Source: Membranipora membranacea | Taxonomy: Eukaryota; Bryozoa; Gymnolaemata; Cheilostomatida; Membraniporidae | Assembly (NCBI GenBank): GCA_914767715.1 | Contig: OU612066.1 | Span: forward strand, 23,412,283-23,472,282 | DNA: 60,000 bases | Direction: 5' to 3' | Shown: positions 23,621 to 34,520 of the stretch, in pieces | How the letters are laid out: every line of letters begins with the position of its first letter | Position numbering within the stretch: position 1 is the stretch's first letter | Program-made: the position numbers and the translations under genes | Notes under the pieces: model-generated | What the model was told of the DNA's origin: nothing | The model's database searches: none | Seen by the model: only the letters and a program-made list of their open reading frames with translations

Positions 23621-26600
23621 ATGACATGTTTTTTTAGTGCAAAAGTCAGCCTCGTTAAATCGGACGCTGACAGAGATCGGATAACCGCAGAGCCAAACGG
23701 ATTTCATATTTGAAACGAGCGAGTGTTGCTTCTGCTTCTGAGGTAAGTTTGAAGCAAATCTAATTTTTAATCCGAGCGAAAAAAATGTATGATACCCACC
23801 CTTGGTATATTTTTGAATTTTTTAAGTCAGCGTTATTACCCCTCCAGCTTGTCTCAGGATCTTTATATTCTGCAGTTTGAATAAGGTCAATGGGGGCTCT
23901 AACTGGTCAGTGTTTCATATTATTCCGAGAGACTTTGTATTTTTTCACGCTGCCGTATGACATGTTTTTTAGTGCAAAAGTCAGCCTCATTTAATCGGAC
24001 GCTGACAGAGAACGGATAACTGCAGAGCCAAACGGATTTCATATTTGAAACGAGCGAGAGTTGCTTCTGCTTCTGATGTAAGTTTGAAGCAAATCTATTT
24101 TTTAATCCGAGCGAAATAACGCATGATACCCACCCTTGGTATATTTTTGAATTTTTTAAGTCAGCGTTATTACCCCTCCAGCTTGTCTCAGGATCTTTAT
24201 ATTCTGCAGTTTGAATAAGGTCAATGGGGGCTCTAACTGGTCAGTGTTTCATATTATTCCGACAGACTTTGTTTTTTTTGACGCTGCCGTATGACATGTT
24301 TTTTTAGTGCAAAAGTCAGCCTCGTTAAATCGGACGCTGACAGAGAGCGGATAACTGCAGAGCCAAACGGATTTTATATTTGAAACGAGCGAGAGTTGCT
24401 TCTGCTTCTGAGGTAAGTTTGAAGCAAATCAATTTTTTAATACGAGCGAAAAAAAAGCATGATACCCACCCTTGGTATATTTTTGAATTTTTTAAGTCAG
24501 CGTTATTACCCCTCCAGCTTGTCTCAGGATCTTTATATTCTGTAGTTTGAATAAGGTCAATGGGGGCTCTAACTGGTCAGTGTTTCATATTATTCCGACA
24601 GACTCTGTATTTTTTCACGCTGACGTATGACATCTTTTTTTAGTGCAAAAGTCAGCCTCGTTAAATCGGACGCTGACAGAGAACGGATAACCGCAGTGCC
24701 AAACGAATTTCATATTTGAAACGAGCGACAGTTGCTTCTGCCTCTGAGGTAAGTTTGAAGCAAATCTATTTTTTAATCCGAGCGAAAAAAAAGCATGATA
24801 CCCACCCTTGGTATATTTTTGAATTTTTTAAGTCAGCGTTATTACCCCTCCAGCTTGTCTCAGGATCTTTATATTTTACAGTTTGAATAAGGTCAATGGG
24901 GGCTCTAACTGGTCAGTGTTTCATATTATTCCGACAGACTTTGTATTTTTTCACGCTGCCGTATGACATGTTTTTTTAGTGCAAAAGTCAGCCTCGTTAA
25001 ATCGGACGCTGACAGAGAACGGATAACCGCAGAGCCAAACGGATTTCATATTTGAAACGAGCGAGAGTTGCTTCTGCTTCTGAGGTAAGTTTGAAGCAAA
25101 TCTATTTTTTAATCCGAGCGAAAAAAAAGCATGATACCCATTCTTGGTATATTTTTGAATTTTTTAAGTCAGCGTTATTACCCCTCCACCTTGTCTCAGG
25201 ATCTTTATATTTTGCAGTTTGAATAAGGTCAATGGGGGCTCTAACTGGTCAGTGTTTCATATCATTCCAACAGACTTTGTATTTTTTCACGCTGCCGTAT
25301 GACATGTTTTTTTAGTGCAAAAGTCAGCCTCGTTAAATCGGACGCTGACAGAGAACGGATAACCGCAGAGCCAAACGGATTTCATATTTGAAACGAGCGA
25401 GAGTTGCTTCTGCTTCTGAGGTAAGTTTGAAGCAAATCTATTTTTTAATCCGAGCGAAAAAAAAGCATGATACCCACCCTTGGTATACTTTTGAATTTTT
25501 TAAGTCAGCGTTATTACCCCTCCAGCTTGTCTCAGGATCTTTATATTTTACAGTTTGAATAAGGTCAATGGGGGCTCTAACTGGTCAGTGTTTCATATTA
25601 TTCCGACAGACTTTGTATTTTTTCACGCTGCCGTATGACATGTTTTTTTAGTGCAAAAGTCAGCCTCGTTAAATCGGACGCTGACAGAGAACGGATAACC
25701 GCAGAGCCAAACGGATTTCATATTTGAAACGAGCGAGAGTTGCTTCTGCTTCTGAGGTAAGTTTGAAGCAAATCTATTTTTTAATCCGAGCGAAAACAAA
25801 GCATGATACCCACCCTTGGTATATTTTTGAATTATTTAAGTCAGCGTTATTACCCCTCCAGCTTGTCTCAGGATCTTTATATTTTGCAGTTTGACTAAGG
25901 TCAATGGGGGCTCTAACTGGTCAGTGTTTCATATCATTCCGACAGACTTTGAATTTTTTCACGCTGCCGTATGACATGTTTTTTTAGTGCAAAAGTCAGC
26001 CTCGTTAAATCGGATGCTGACAGAGAACGGATAACCGCAGAGCCAAACGGATTTCATATTTGAAACGAGCGAGAGTTGCTTCTGCTTCTGAGGTAAGTTT
26101 GAAGCAAATCTATTTTTTAATCCGAGCGAAAAAAAAGCATGATACCCACCCTTGGTATATTTTTGAATTTTTTAAGTCAGCGTTATTACCCCTCCAGCTT
26201 GTCTCAGGATCTTTATATTTTGCAGTTTGAATAAGGTCAATGGGGGCTCTAACTGGTCAGTGTTTCATATCATTCCGACAGACTTTGTATTTTTTCACGC
26301 TGCCGTATGACATGTTTTTTTAGTGCAAAAGTCAGCCTCGTTAAATCGGACGCTGACAGAGAACAGATAACCGCAGAGCCAAACGGATTTCATATTTGAA
26401 ACGAGCGAGAGTTGCTTCTGCTTCTGAGGTAAGTTTGAAGCAAATCTATTTTTTAATCCGAGCGAAAGAAAAGCATGATACCCACCCTGGTATATTTTTG
26501 AATTTTTTAAGTCAGCGTTATTACACCTCCAGCTTGTCTCAGGATCTTTATATTTTGCAGTTTGAATAAGGTCAATGGGAGCTCTAACTGGTCAGTGTTT

Positions 26601-27157
26601 CATATCATTCCGACAGACTTTGTATTTTTTCACGCTGCCGTATGACATGTTTTTTTAGTGCAAAAGTCAGCCTCGTTAAATCGGACGCTGACAGAGAACG
26701 GATAACCGCAGAGCCAAACGGATTTCATATTTGAAACGAGCGAGAGTTGCTTCTGCTTCTGAGGTAAGTTTGAAGCAAATCTATTTTTTAATCCGAGCGA
26801 AAGAAAAGCATGATACCCACCCTTGGTATATTTTTGAATTTTTTAAGTCAGCGTTATTACCCCTCCAGCTTGTCTCAGGATCTTTATATTTTGCAGTTTG
26901 AATAAGGTCAATGGGGGCTCTAACTGGTCAGTGTTTCATATCATTCCGACAGACTTTGTATTTTTTCACGCTGCCGTGTGACATGTTTTTTTAGTGCAAA
27001 AGTCAGCCTCGTTAAATCGGACGCTGACAGAGAACAGATAACCGCAGAGCCAAACGGATTTCATATTTGAAACGAGCGAGAGTTGCTTCTGCTTCTGAGG
27101 TAAGTTCGAAGCAAATCTATTTTTTAATCCGAGCGAAAGAAAAGCATGATACCCACC

Positions 27158-27159
27158 CT
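27158..27159. repeat. Left copy of apparent CT target-site duplication
   Basis: The undisturbed satellite reads ACCCACCCTTGG. On the left side it stops at ACCCACCCT, and on the right side it resumes with CTTGG, so CT is present on both sides of the element. A 2 bp match could be chance, but the exact phase resumption supports a clean insertion. Confidence 0.6.
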
Positions 27160-27179
27160 CCCAGCAAACGGCAAACATT
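27160..27179 (+). repeat. Left terminal inverted repeat
   Basis: The sequence begins CCCAGCAAACGG, continues with CA and ends AACATT. It pairs with the inverted complement of 30661-30680 at 18 of 20 positions; only bases 13-14 differ (CA against TG). Bases outside it do not extend the inverted match, which fixes the boundary. Confidence 0.9.
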
Positions 27180-27440
27180 TCTATAACAGTATGATAACGT
27201 TGCTATAACATTCAAGATTCCTCGTCAGAGCGTTTTTGTGTGATGTTATAGTTGCGAAAACTGTGGACACGTTTTAACGTTATGGTCATGTTATTTTAAA
27301 TATTACTGATTAACAGCTTTCAAACGTTGTTACCCGACATCGTGAGAGCATTATTTTATAACGTTACAATAACGCTAGGTGACAGCAGATTTCCATGTTA
27401 TAAAAATGTTATGAAATAACATTGAAGAATGATGGTGCAG
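27180..27440. repeat. Left subterminal AT-rich repetitive region
   Basis: Short degenerate ATAAC / GTTAT motifs are densely scattered on both strands, for example CTATAAC at 27181, TGCTATAACA at 27201 and GTTATAG at 27245. ATTATTTTATAACG at 27350-27363 has an exact inverted copy at 30308-30321 in the other arm. Such subterminal motif clusters are typical transposase-binding regions in several DNA transposon superfamilies. That role is inferred here. Confidence 0.65.
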
Positions 27441-30149
27441 TATCGTCTTCATGAGGAAGCCTATTTATATGGCATGGTAACATTTTGGCAACATTGCCAT
27501 ATTATTACATGCATATTTTTTAATTGTCAAGAATTTAATCAAAATTATAACTTATCAAACTCTGCATCAAAGACAAGTAGTGTGCAACTTTATAAGATCA
27601 TGAAATCTTGAAAGATAAATTTACAAATCATGTAATAATTCTGCATTTTATTAATATCCACAAAATATAAGAAATCCACAAAAATAAGAACAAAATATGT
27701 TGTAATAACTGATGATGCATGGGGCATTCAATTGAAATGATGCAAAAACTTATGAAAATAAGGGAAGAAGATAAGAAAGTTTAGTATTGGAAAATGGGAG
27801 GAATATAGCATCTATCCATCAGAGTCATCCAATCATCTCGGGATTCCTTTGTGCCTTGTTAGACAGAAGCTGTAACAGAAAATAGAAAAAAGGATATGTT
27901 AGATATATATTCACAATAAATCACACTTCAAATTCGTAGCTATGTCATATTTGATGGATTATAGCGATGGTTTTTATGAATACCGCCATTAATTACCAAA
28001 CAATTTCAGCAAATATTTCTAAGTGGTTAGGGACAATGTGAGAAAAGGTTTATTATGTGAATACTGGGCTGTCTTCCCTTTGTCAGTGTCACTACAACTC
28101 TAAGTTGAATTTAAATCTCAAATGCAAAATATTAAAAAATAATTGGTAATTCAGAAGTCAATCCTTTGAAATTAATTGTGCTTGCCAGAATATTTGCATG
28201 CAAAACATGTTTAGGATAATAAAAATTCAATTGAGGGAACTCTTATCATATATCAAGTCCTTCAAAAAGTTACCTTTTATTTTTTGCCACCCTTTTAGTG
28301 AGGGGCAGCTCTCAGTACGTCGGCTATTTTCATATCTATTTCCTTCTGGGTATAACACTGCTGTATCAGTGCCCCTACAATACAATAGAATATCAATTTG
28401 ACAATGAATTTTTGCATCTCCTACACACACACACAGTCTTACTTCCTTCAACTTCCTACAGCCGACCATTGTAAAACTGAAGTCAAGTAGCTTGCTTGAG
28501 TTTTTAAAGGGTATTACTAGCATGTCAATCAATCAAGTAGAAGCTACCAGATTTTTAGCTATATCCAGTTACTGACACAGAGGTGCCAATACAATGAAAG
28601 TACGCTTAATACGATCATGCACTTTACAATCAAGCAAAACGCCCTCAACTTGCAATAAGGGTCAATCTCTTCACAATTCAAAACAACAGGAAGATAAAAA
28701 AAAACTACGCATAAAAAATGGCACGCATATCACATTAATGATTATTGACATCTTAGGCGGCAACTTACCATTTTCTTGGAGTACTGACTGTTTCAATCCT
28801 TTACCGCGGTGAAATTAATCCGTTCAGAATTAATAGTGTACTAGTAGTAGTATAGAGACGCTAGGCTAGATAGCATACACATCGAAGGGGTCGGCAACGA
28901 ACATTTTATTGGTTGTTGTACCCTGTGAATTAAAAACAATTCGTTTATGCATTGGAAAGAACATTCCTTGGAAAATTGTTTAAAATACAAGCAGGATATT
29001 TTTAGTAATTATCAAAGTCATTATTCGATAAAATTTAGTAGCCGATAAATTCCGGCCGTTACATAATGAAACACTGTGACATGACCATAATAAGAATGCG
29101 ATGGGACAATGAACAGATGAACATAATGTGGTTAGGCTGCATGTAAATACACAATAAACTTACAAAATTATCGCCCTCTTACATATGTTGCGTTAATCTT
29201 CCTAGTTAGGATAACTGGTATAGAAGTAATAATCATCTCTACCTAAGGAAGTGAAATAAGTCTATAAGAAGCAGGAAGCACAGGTACTCAGTCCGTAATT
29301 GACATCAAATTTGACAACTTGAGATACTGGTAGCATATTACTATATGACATACGAGTTATTTCATAAAAATCAAACATCAAAGCAAGTGTATGGTATAAA
29401 ATAATGCAAAACTTACAACTTGTGCGGTGACACTGCGTCTGTAATAATGCTGCAGGCTACATCGTAAGGATAAATTGGAGCGCAGCGTAAAACAGAAATA
29501 TAAGTTGATACAAAATGGAGGCTCGTCAATTAGCTGGTTGGCTGTACGAGTCTTGACAAGAAAGTGGTGCATAAAATGATGACAAACAAGTCTATACTTA
29601 GAATTAGCGCGGTTAATAGTAATCAAGATTTCCATGTAGTGAAATGTAGGGCTGTGGTTTACAAAAAATGTCAGCATCAACATTTCTAATGAGTAAAACA
29701 CTGCTAATAGGTAATTGCGACAGCATTGCTCCATCTGAAAATTTATCTGCATGAATCAGATCTATGATACTGATACAAATAGAGATTCGCCTAAGCTGAG
29801 ATTGATCATGGCGAATTATCTAAGCTTTACTCCTTCTTTGGCTGGAAAACAAGCTTCTCACCCAGCTTATCTTGAGATGTGTGTAGTAATGTTCATTCAA
29901 ACCTTGCTTCTCAAGAAAACATTATGTAACATTTTCAGTAATTAACAATGAACTGAGCACTGTTACTGTTAGTGAATAATTGTTATTGTTAGGGATTATG
30001 TGAATGGCTTTCACCAGTTAGGCACCGGTTGTCATCTATGGGGCATTGGGAACTGGCTCTTTTCAAACCTTTTGTGTCATCTCAAACCTTAGAATAAATG
30101 ATTTTCAGACCTTTTGGATAACAAAGCATTACAGTCACGCTTTTAATTG
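27441..30149. other. Central part of the insertion; no gene recognised
   Basis: This is about 2.7 kb of unique AT-rich sequence, unlike the satellite and unlike the subterminal arms. Open frames at 27429-27611 (+), 28227-28532 (-), 28594-28812 (+), 29378-29752 (-) and 29751-29945 (+) are short. They overlap each other in part and show no motif I know, no catalytic triad spacing and no coherent exon chain. It could be decayed transposon coding sequence, captured host DNA or simple filler. A short (AC)n tract lies inside. I see no promoter, tRNA-like or rRNA-like sequence. Confidence 0.6.
28423..28435. repeat. Short (AC)n microsatellite
   Basis: There are six and a half AC units within the central part of the insertion. 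It is the only simple dinucleotide tract of note in the window. Confidence 0.9.
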
Positions 30150-30660
30150 AGAGGACAAAACAACATTCTCTTATCATTATGGTAATGATGATGTGTAAGC
30201 ATTATGATAAGAGAATACACTGAATGTTGTGACAGTGTTATGAAAAAACACTACTATGATACCTTTTGATTTTAGCGAGATCATTGGTTATAATGTGGTT
30301 GTCACAGCGTTATAAAATAATCCTCATAAGATGATCATAAAACAATGTTGTCATGATGGAAGAACTGTGATGCTATAACATTGTTACAATCAAATGTTAT
30401 TTTATAGCATTATCATAACAACATTTAAGCGTTAATTATGAGCTGTTTTCTTGTCATTACATAATGAAGTTGTCATCACATTAAAAATAACATTTGACAA
30501 ATACTCAGATCTCAAGATTCTGCTATAACAGAATTTGAACATTGTGATTACCATTCCGTAACCTATTAGACAATAACCAAAGCCTATCATTTTTACACGA
30601 TGTTAGCCTAACATTAGCAGAATGTAATATTAAATATATTTGTATGCAAAACATTGTCAT
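30150..30660. repeat. Right subterminal AT-rich repetitive region
   Basis: This arm carries the same class of ATAAC/GTTAT motifs as the left arm but is about twice as long. TGCTATAACA occurs at 30371 and 30521. TCAAGATTC lies at 30512-30520, just before the second of these; in the left arm the same pair is present in swapped order at 27201-27220. CGTTATAAAATAAT at 30308-30321 is the inverted copy of a left-arm 14-mer. An imperfect palindrome lies at its inner end. Confidence 0.65.
30160..30230. repeat. Imperfect palindrome (hairpin) at inner edge of right arm
   Basis: The segment 30166-30180 (TTCTCTTATCATTAT) pairs with 30201-30215 at 14 of 15 positions around a 20 nt loop. An outer arm pairs ACAACATTC at 30160-30168 with GAATGTTGT at 30222-30230. 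Function is unknown; it could be part of the transposon's recognition region or a nested foldback remnant. Confidence 0.75.
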
Positions 30661-30680
30661 AATGTTCACCGTTTGCTGGG
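30661..30680 (-). repeat. Right terminal inverted repeat
   Basis: The segment ends CCGTTTGCTGGG at 30680. Its inverted complement matches the left terminus at 18 of 20 bases. The satellite resumes immediately after it. Confidence 0.9.
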
Positions 30681-30682
30681 CT
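30681..30682. repeat. Right copy of apparent CT target-site duplication
   Basis: CT follows the right terminus and repeats the CT before the left terminus. Removing the element and one CT restores an intact ACCCACCCTTGG of the satellite consensus. Confidence 0.6.
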
Positions 30683-33480
30683 TGGTATATTTTTGAATTT
30701 TTTAAGTCAGCGTTATTACCCCTCCAGCTTGTCTCAGGATCTTTATATTTTGCAGTTTGAATAAGGTCAATGGGAGCTCTAACTGGTCAGTGTTTCATAT
30801 CATTCCGACAGACTTTGTATTTTTTCACGCTGCCGTATGACATGTTTTTTTAGTGCAAAAGTCAGCCTCGTTAAATCGGACGCTGACAGAGAACGGATAA
30901 CCGCAGAGCCAAACGGATTTCATATTTGAAACGAGCGAGAGTTGCTTCTGCTTCTGAGGTAAGTTTGAAGCAAATCTATTTTTTAATCCGAGCGAAAGAA
31001 AAGCATGATACCCACCCTTGGTATATTTTTGAATTTTTTAAGTCAGCGTTATTACCCCTCCAGCTTGTCTCAGGATCTTTATATTTTGCAGTTTGAATAA
31101 GGTCAATGGGGGCTCTAACTGGTCAGTGTTTCATATCATTCCGACAGACTTTGTATTTTTTCACGCTGCCGTATGACATGTTTTTTTAGTGCAAAAGTCA
31201 GCCTCGTTAAATCGGACGCTGACAGAGAACGGATAACCGCAGAGCCAAACGGATTTCATATTTGAAACGAGCGAGAGTTGCTTCTGCTTCTGAGGTAGGT
31301 TTGAAGCAAATCTATTTTTTAATCTGAGCGAAAAAAAAGCATGATACCCACCCTTGGTATATTTTTGAATTTTTTAAGTCAGCGTTATTACCCCTCCAGC
31401 TTGTCTCAGGATCTTTATATTTTGCAGTTTGACTAAGGTCAATGGGGGCTCTAACTGGTCAGTGTTTCATATCATTCCAACAGACTTTGTATTTTTTCAC
31501 GCTGCCGTGTGACATGCTTTTTTAGTGCAAAAGTCAGCCTCGTTAAATCGGATGCTGACAGAGAACGGATAACCGCAGAGCCAAACGGATTTCATATTTG
31601 AAACGAGCGAGAGTTGCTTCTGCTTCTGAGGTAAGTTTGAAGCAAATCTAATTTTTAATCCGAGCGAAAAAAAAGCATGATACCCACCCTTGGTATATTT
31701 TTGAATTTTTTAAGTCAGCGTTATTACCCCTCCAGCTTGTCTCAGGATCTTTATATTTTGCAGTTTGACTAAGGTCAATGGGGGCTCTAACTGGTCAGTG
31801 TTTCATATCATTCCGACAGACTTTGTATTTTTTCACGCTGCCGTATGACATGTTTTTTTAGTGCAAAAGTCAGCCTCGTTAAATCGGATGCTGACAGAGA
31901 ACGGATAACCGCAGAGCCAAACGGATTTCATATTTGAAACGAGCGAGAGTTGCTTCTGCTTCTGAGGTAAGTTTGAAGCAAATCTATTTTTTAATCCGAG
32001 CGAAAGAAAAGCATGATACCCACCCTTGGTATATTTTTGAATATTTTAAGTCAGCGTTATTACCCCTCCAGCTTGTCTCAGGATCTTTATATTTTGCAGT
32101 TTGAATAAGGTCAATGGGAGCTCTAACTGGTCAGTGTTTCATATCATTCCGACAGACTTTGTATTTTTTCACGCTGCCGTATGACATGTTTTTTTAGTGC
32201 AAAAGTCAGCCTCGTTAAATCGGACGCTGACAGAGAACGGATAACCGCAGAGCCAAACGGATTTCATATTTGAAACGAGCGAGAGTTGCTTCTGCTTCTG
32301 AGGTAAGTTTGAAGCAAATCTATTTTTTAATCCGAGCGAAAGAAAAGCATGATACCCACCCTTGCTATATTTTTGAATTTTTTAAGTCAGCGTTATTACC
32401 CCTCCAGCTTGTCTCAGGATCTTTATATTTTGCAGTTTGAATAAGGTCAATGGGGGCTCTAACTGGTCAGTGTTTCATATCATTCCGACAGACTTTGTAT
32501 TTTTTCACGCTGCCGTATGACATGTTTTTTTAGTGCAAAAGTCAGCCTCGTTAAATCGGACGCTGACAGAGAACGGATAACCGCAGAGCCAAACGGATTT
32601 CATATTTGAAACGAGCGAGAGTTGCTTCTGCTTCTGAGGTAAGTTTGAAGCAAATCTATTTTTTAATCCGAGCGAAAGAAAAGCATGATACCCACCCTTG
32701 CTATATTTTTGAATTTTTTAAGTCAGCGTTATTACCCCTCCAGCTTGTCTCAGGATCTTTATATTTTGCAGTTTGAATAAGGTCAATGGGGGCTCTAACT
32801 GGTCAGTGTTTCATATCATTCCGACAGACTTTGTATTTTTTCACGCTGCCGTATGACATGTTTTTTTAGTGCAAAAGTCAGCCTCGTTAAATCGGACGCT
32901 GACAGAGAACGGATAACCGCAGAGCCAAACGGATTTCATATTTGAAACGAGCGAGAGTTGCTTCTGTTTCTGAGGTAAGTTTGAAGCAAATCTATTTTTT
33001 AATCCGAGCGAAAGAAAAGCATGATACCAACCCTTGGTATATTTTTGAATTTTTTAAGTCAGCGTTATTACCCCTCCAGCTTGTCTCAGGATCTTTATAT
33101 TTTGCAGTTTGAATAAGGTCAATGGGGGCTCTAACTGGTCAGTGTTTCATATCATTCCGACAGACTTTGTATTTTTTCACGCTGCCGTATGACATGTTTT
33201 TTTAGTGCAAAAGTCAGCCTCGTTAAATCGGACGCTGACAGAGAACGGATAACCGCAGAGCCAAACGGATTTCATATTTGAAACGAGCGAGAGTTGCTTC
33301 TGCTTCTGAGGTAAGTTTGAAGCAAATCTATTTTTTAATCCGAGCGAAAAAAAAGCATGATACCCACCCTTGGTATATTTTTGAATTTTTTAAGTCAGCG
33401 TTATTACCCCTCCAGCTTGTCTCAGGATCTTTATATTTTGCAGTTTGAATAAGGTCAATGGGGGCTCTAACTGGTCAGTG

Positions 33481-34520
33481 TTACATATCATTCCGACAGA
33501 CTTTGTATTTTTTCATGCTGCCGTATGACATGTTTTTTTAGTGCAAAAGTCAGCCTCGTTAAATCGGACGCTGACAGAGAACGGATAACCGCAGAGCCAA
33601 ACGGATTTCATATTTGATACGAGCGAGAGTTGCTTCTGCTTCTGAGGTAAGTTTGAAGCAAATCTATTTTTTAATCCGAGCGAAAAAAAAGCATGATACC
33701 CACCCTTGGTATATTTTTGAATTTTTTAAGTCAGCGTTATTACCCCTCCAGCTTGTCTCAGGATCTTTATATTTTACAGTTTGAATAAGGTCAATGGGGG
33801 CTCTAACTGGTCAGTGTTTCATATTATTCCGACAGACTTTGTATTTTTTCACGCTGCCGTATGACATGTTTTTTTAGTGCAAAAGTCAGCCTCGTTAAAT
33901 TGGACGCTGACAGAGAACGGATAACCGCAGTGCCAAACGAATTTCATATTTGAAACGAGCGACAGTTGCTTCTGCCTCTGAGGTAAGTTTGAAGCAAATC
34001 TATTTTTTAATCCGAGCGAAAAAAAAGCATGATACCCACCCTTGGTATATTTTTGAATTTTTTAAGTCAGCGTTATTACCCCTCCAGCTTGTCTCAGGAT
34101 CTTTATATTTTGCAGTTCGAATAACGTCAATGGGGGCTCTAACTGGTCAGTGTTTCATATCATTCCGACAGACTTTGTATTTTTTCACGCTGCCGTATGA
34201 CATGTTTTTTTAGTGCAAAAGTCAGCCTCGTTAAATCGGACGCTGACAGAGAACGGATAACCGCAGAGCCAAACGGACTTCATATTTGAAACGAGCGAGA
34301 GTTGCTTCTGCTTCTGAGGTAAGTTTGAAGCAAATCTATTTTTTAATCCGAGCGAAAAAAAAGGCATGATACCCACCCTTGGTATATTTTTGAATTTTTT
34401 AAGTCAGCGTTATTACCCCTCAAGCTTGTCTCAGGATCCTTATATTTTACAGTTTGAATAAGGTCAATGGGGGCTCTAACTGGTCAGTGTTTCATATTAT
34501 TCCGACAGACTTTGTATTTT
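33481..34520 (+). repeat. Recurring four-monomer cassette (fourth copy)
   Basis: The linked variants TTACATATC and TTTGATACGAG, then CAAACGAATTTC with GCGACAGTTGC, then AATAACGTCAATG, then GGATCCTTATATTTTACAG occur in the same order as at 4.77, 19.21 and 22.57 kb. Within this copy the third monomer lacks the AGAGATGC state seen in the others, so single sites have since changed or been converted. It lies on the other side of the transposon from the first three copies. Confidence 0.75.

Larger units (their letters stand above)
1..27159 (+). repeat. Satellite array, left block (336 bp monomer, ~81 copies)
   Basis: This is an uninterrupted head-to-tail tandem array. The anchor TTGTCTCAGG occurs at 1, 337, 673, 1009, 1345, 1681 and 2017 and keeps that 336 bp spacing to 26870, with a net loss of about 11 bases from small indels over 80 intervals. 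All copies face the same way. Copies differ by a few substitutions each. Recurrent alternative states include TTATATT followed by CTGCAG, TTGCAG or TTACAG, CATATCATT versus CATATTATT, ATAACCGCAG versus ATAACTGCAG, GAATAAGG versus GACTAAGG, and GGACGCTG versus GGATGCTG. These split the block into patches: mainly CTGCAG-type at 1-700, 6.1-7.2 kb and 8.2-17.2 kb, and mainly TTGCAG/CCGCAG-type elsewhere. No gene lies in the block. Short open frames recur in phase with the repeat. A satellite is certain; a centromeric or heterochromatic location is inferred from size and organisation only. Confidence 0.98.
27160..30680. mobile_element. DNA transposon insertion in the satellite, probably non-autonomous (3,521 bp)
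   Basis: The satellite stops inside a monomer after ACCCACCCT and resumes after 30680 with CTTGGTATA, the next bases of the same monomer. The insert begins CCCAGCAAACGG and ends with its inverted complement CCGTTTGCTGGG. Both ends carry AT-rich subterminal stretches full of ATAAC/GTTAT motifs, including TGCTATAACA at 27201, 30371 and 30521. The middle is unrelated to the satellite. It has several open frames of 60-125 codons; none shows a recognisable transposase, integrase or reverse-transcriptase motif. Inverted termini plus a tiny target duplication place it with DNA transposons. The superfamily is not assignable by eye, and TA or TTAA target duplications are excluded by the flanks. It occurs once in the window, so it inserted after, or was not caught up in, local amplification of the array. 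Confidence 0.85.

Noticed and set aside
28227-28532. 101-codon minus-strand frame in the element core as a protein gene
   Set aside because: It includes a low-complexity stretch translated from the (AC)n tract, overlaps an opposing open frame and shows no motif.
29378-29752. 124-codon minus-strand frame in the element core as a transposase fragment
   Set aside because: It is the longest frame in the window but has no recognisable catalytic residues or zinc-binding pattern; the length is unremarkable for AT-rich non-coding DNA.
27160-30680. Retrotransposon (LTR or LINE) insertion
   Set aside because: Ends are inverted rather than direct repeats, there is no poly(A) tail, primer-binding site or reverse-transcriptase motif, and the apparent target duplication is only 2 bp.
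27160-30680. Tc1/mariner or piggyBac-type element
   Set aside because: The flanks show CT/CT, not TA or TTAA, and no DDE transposase frame was seen.
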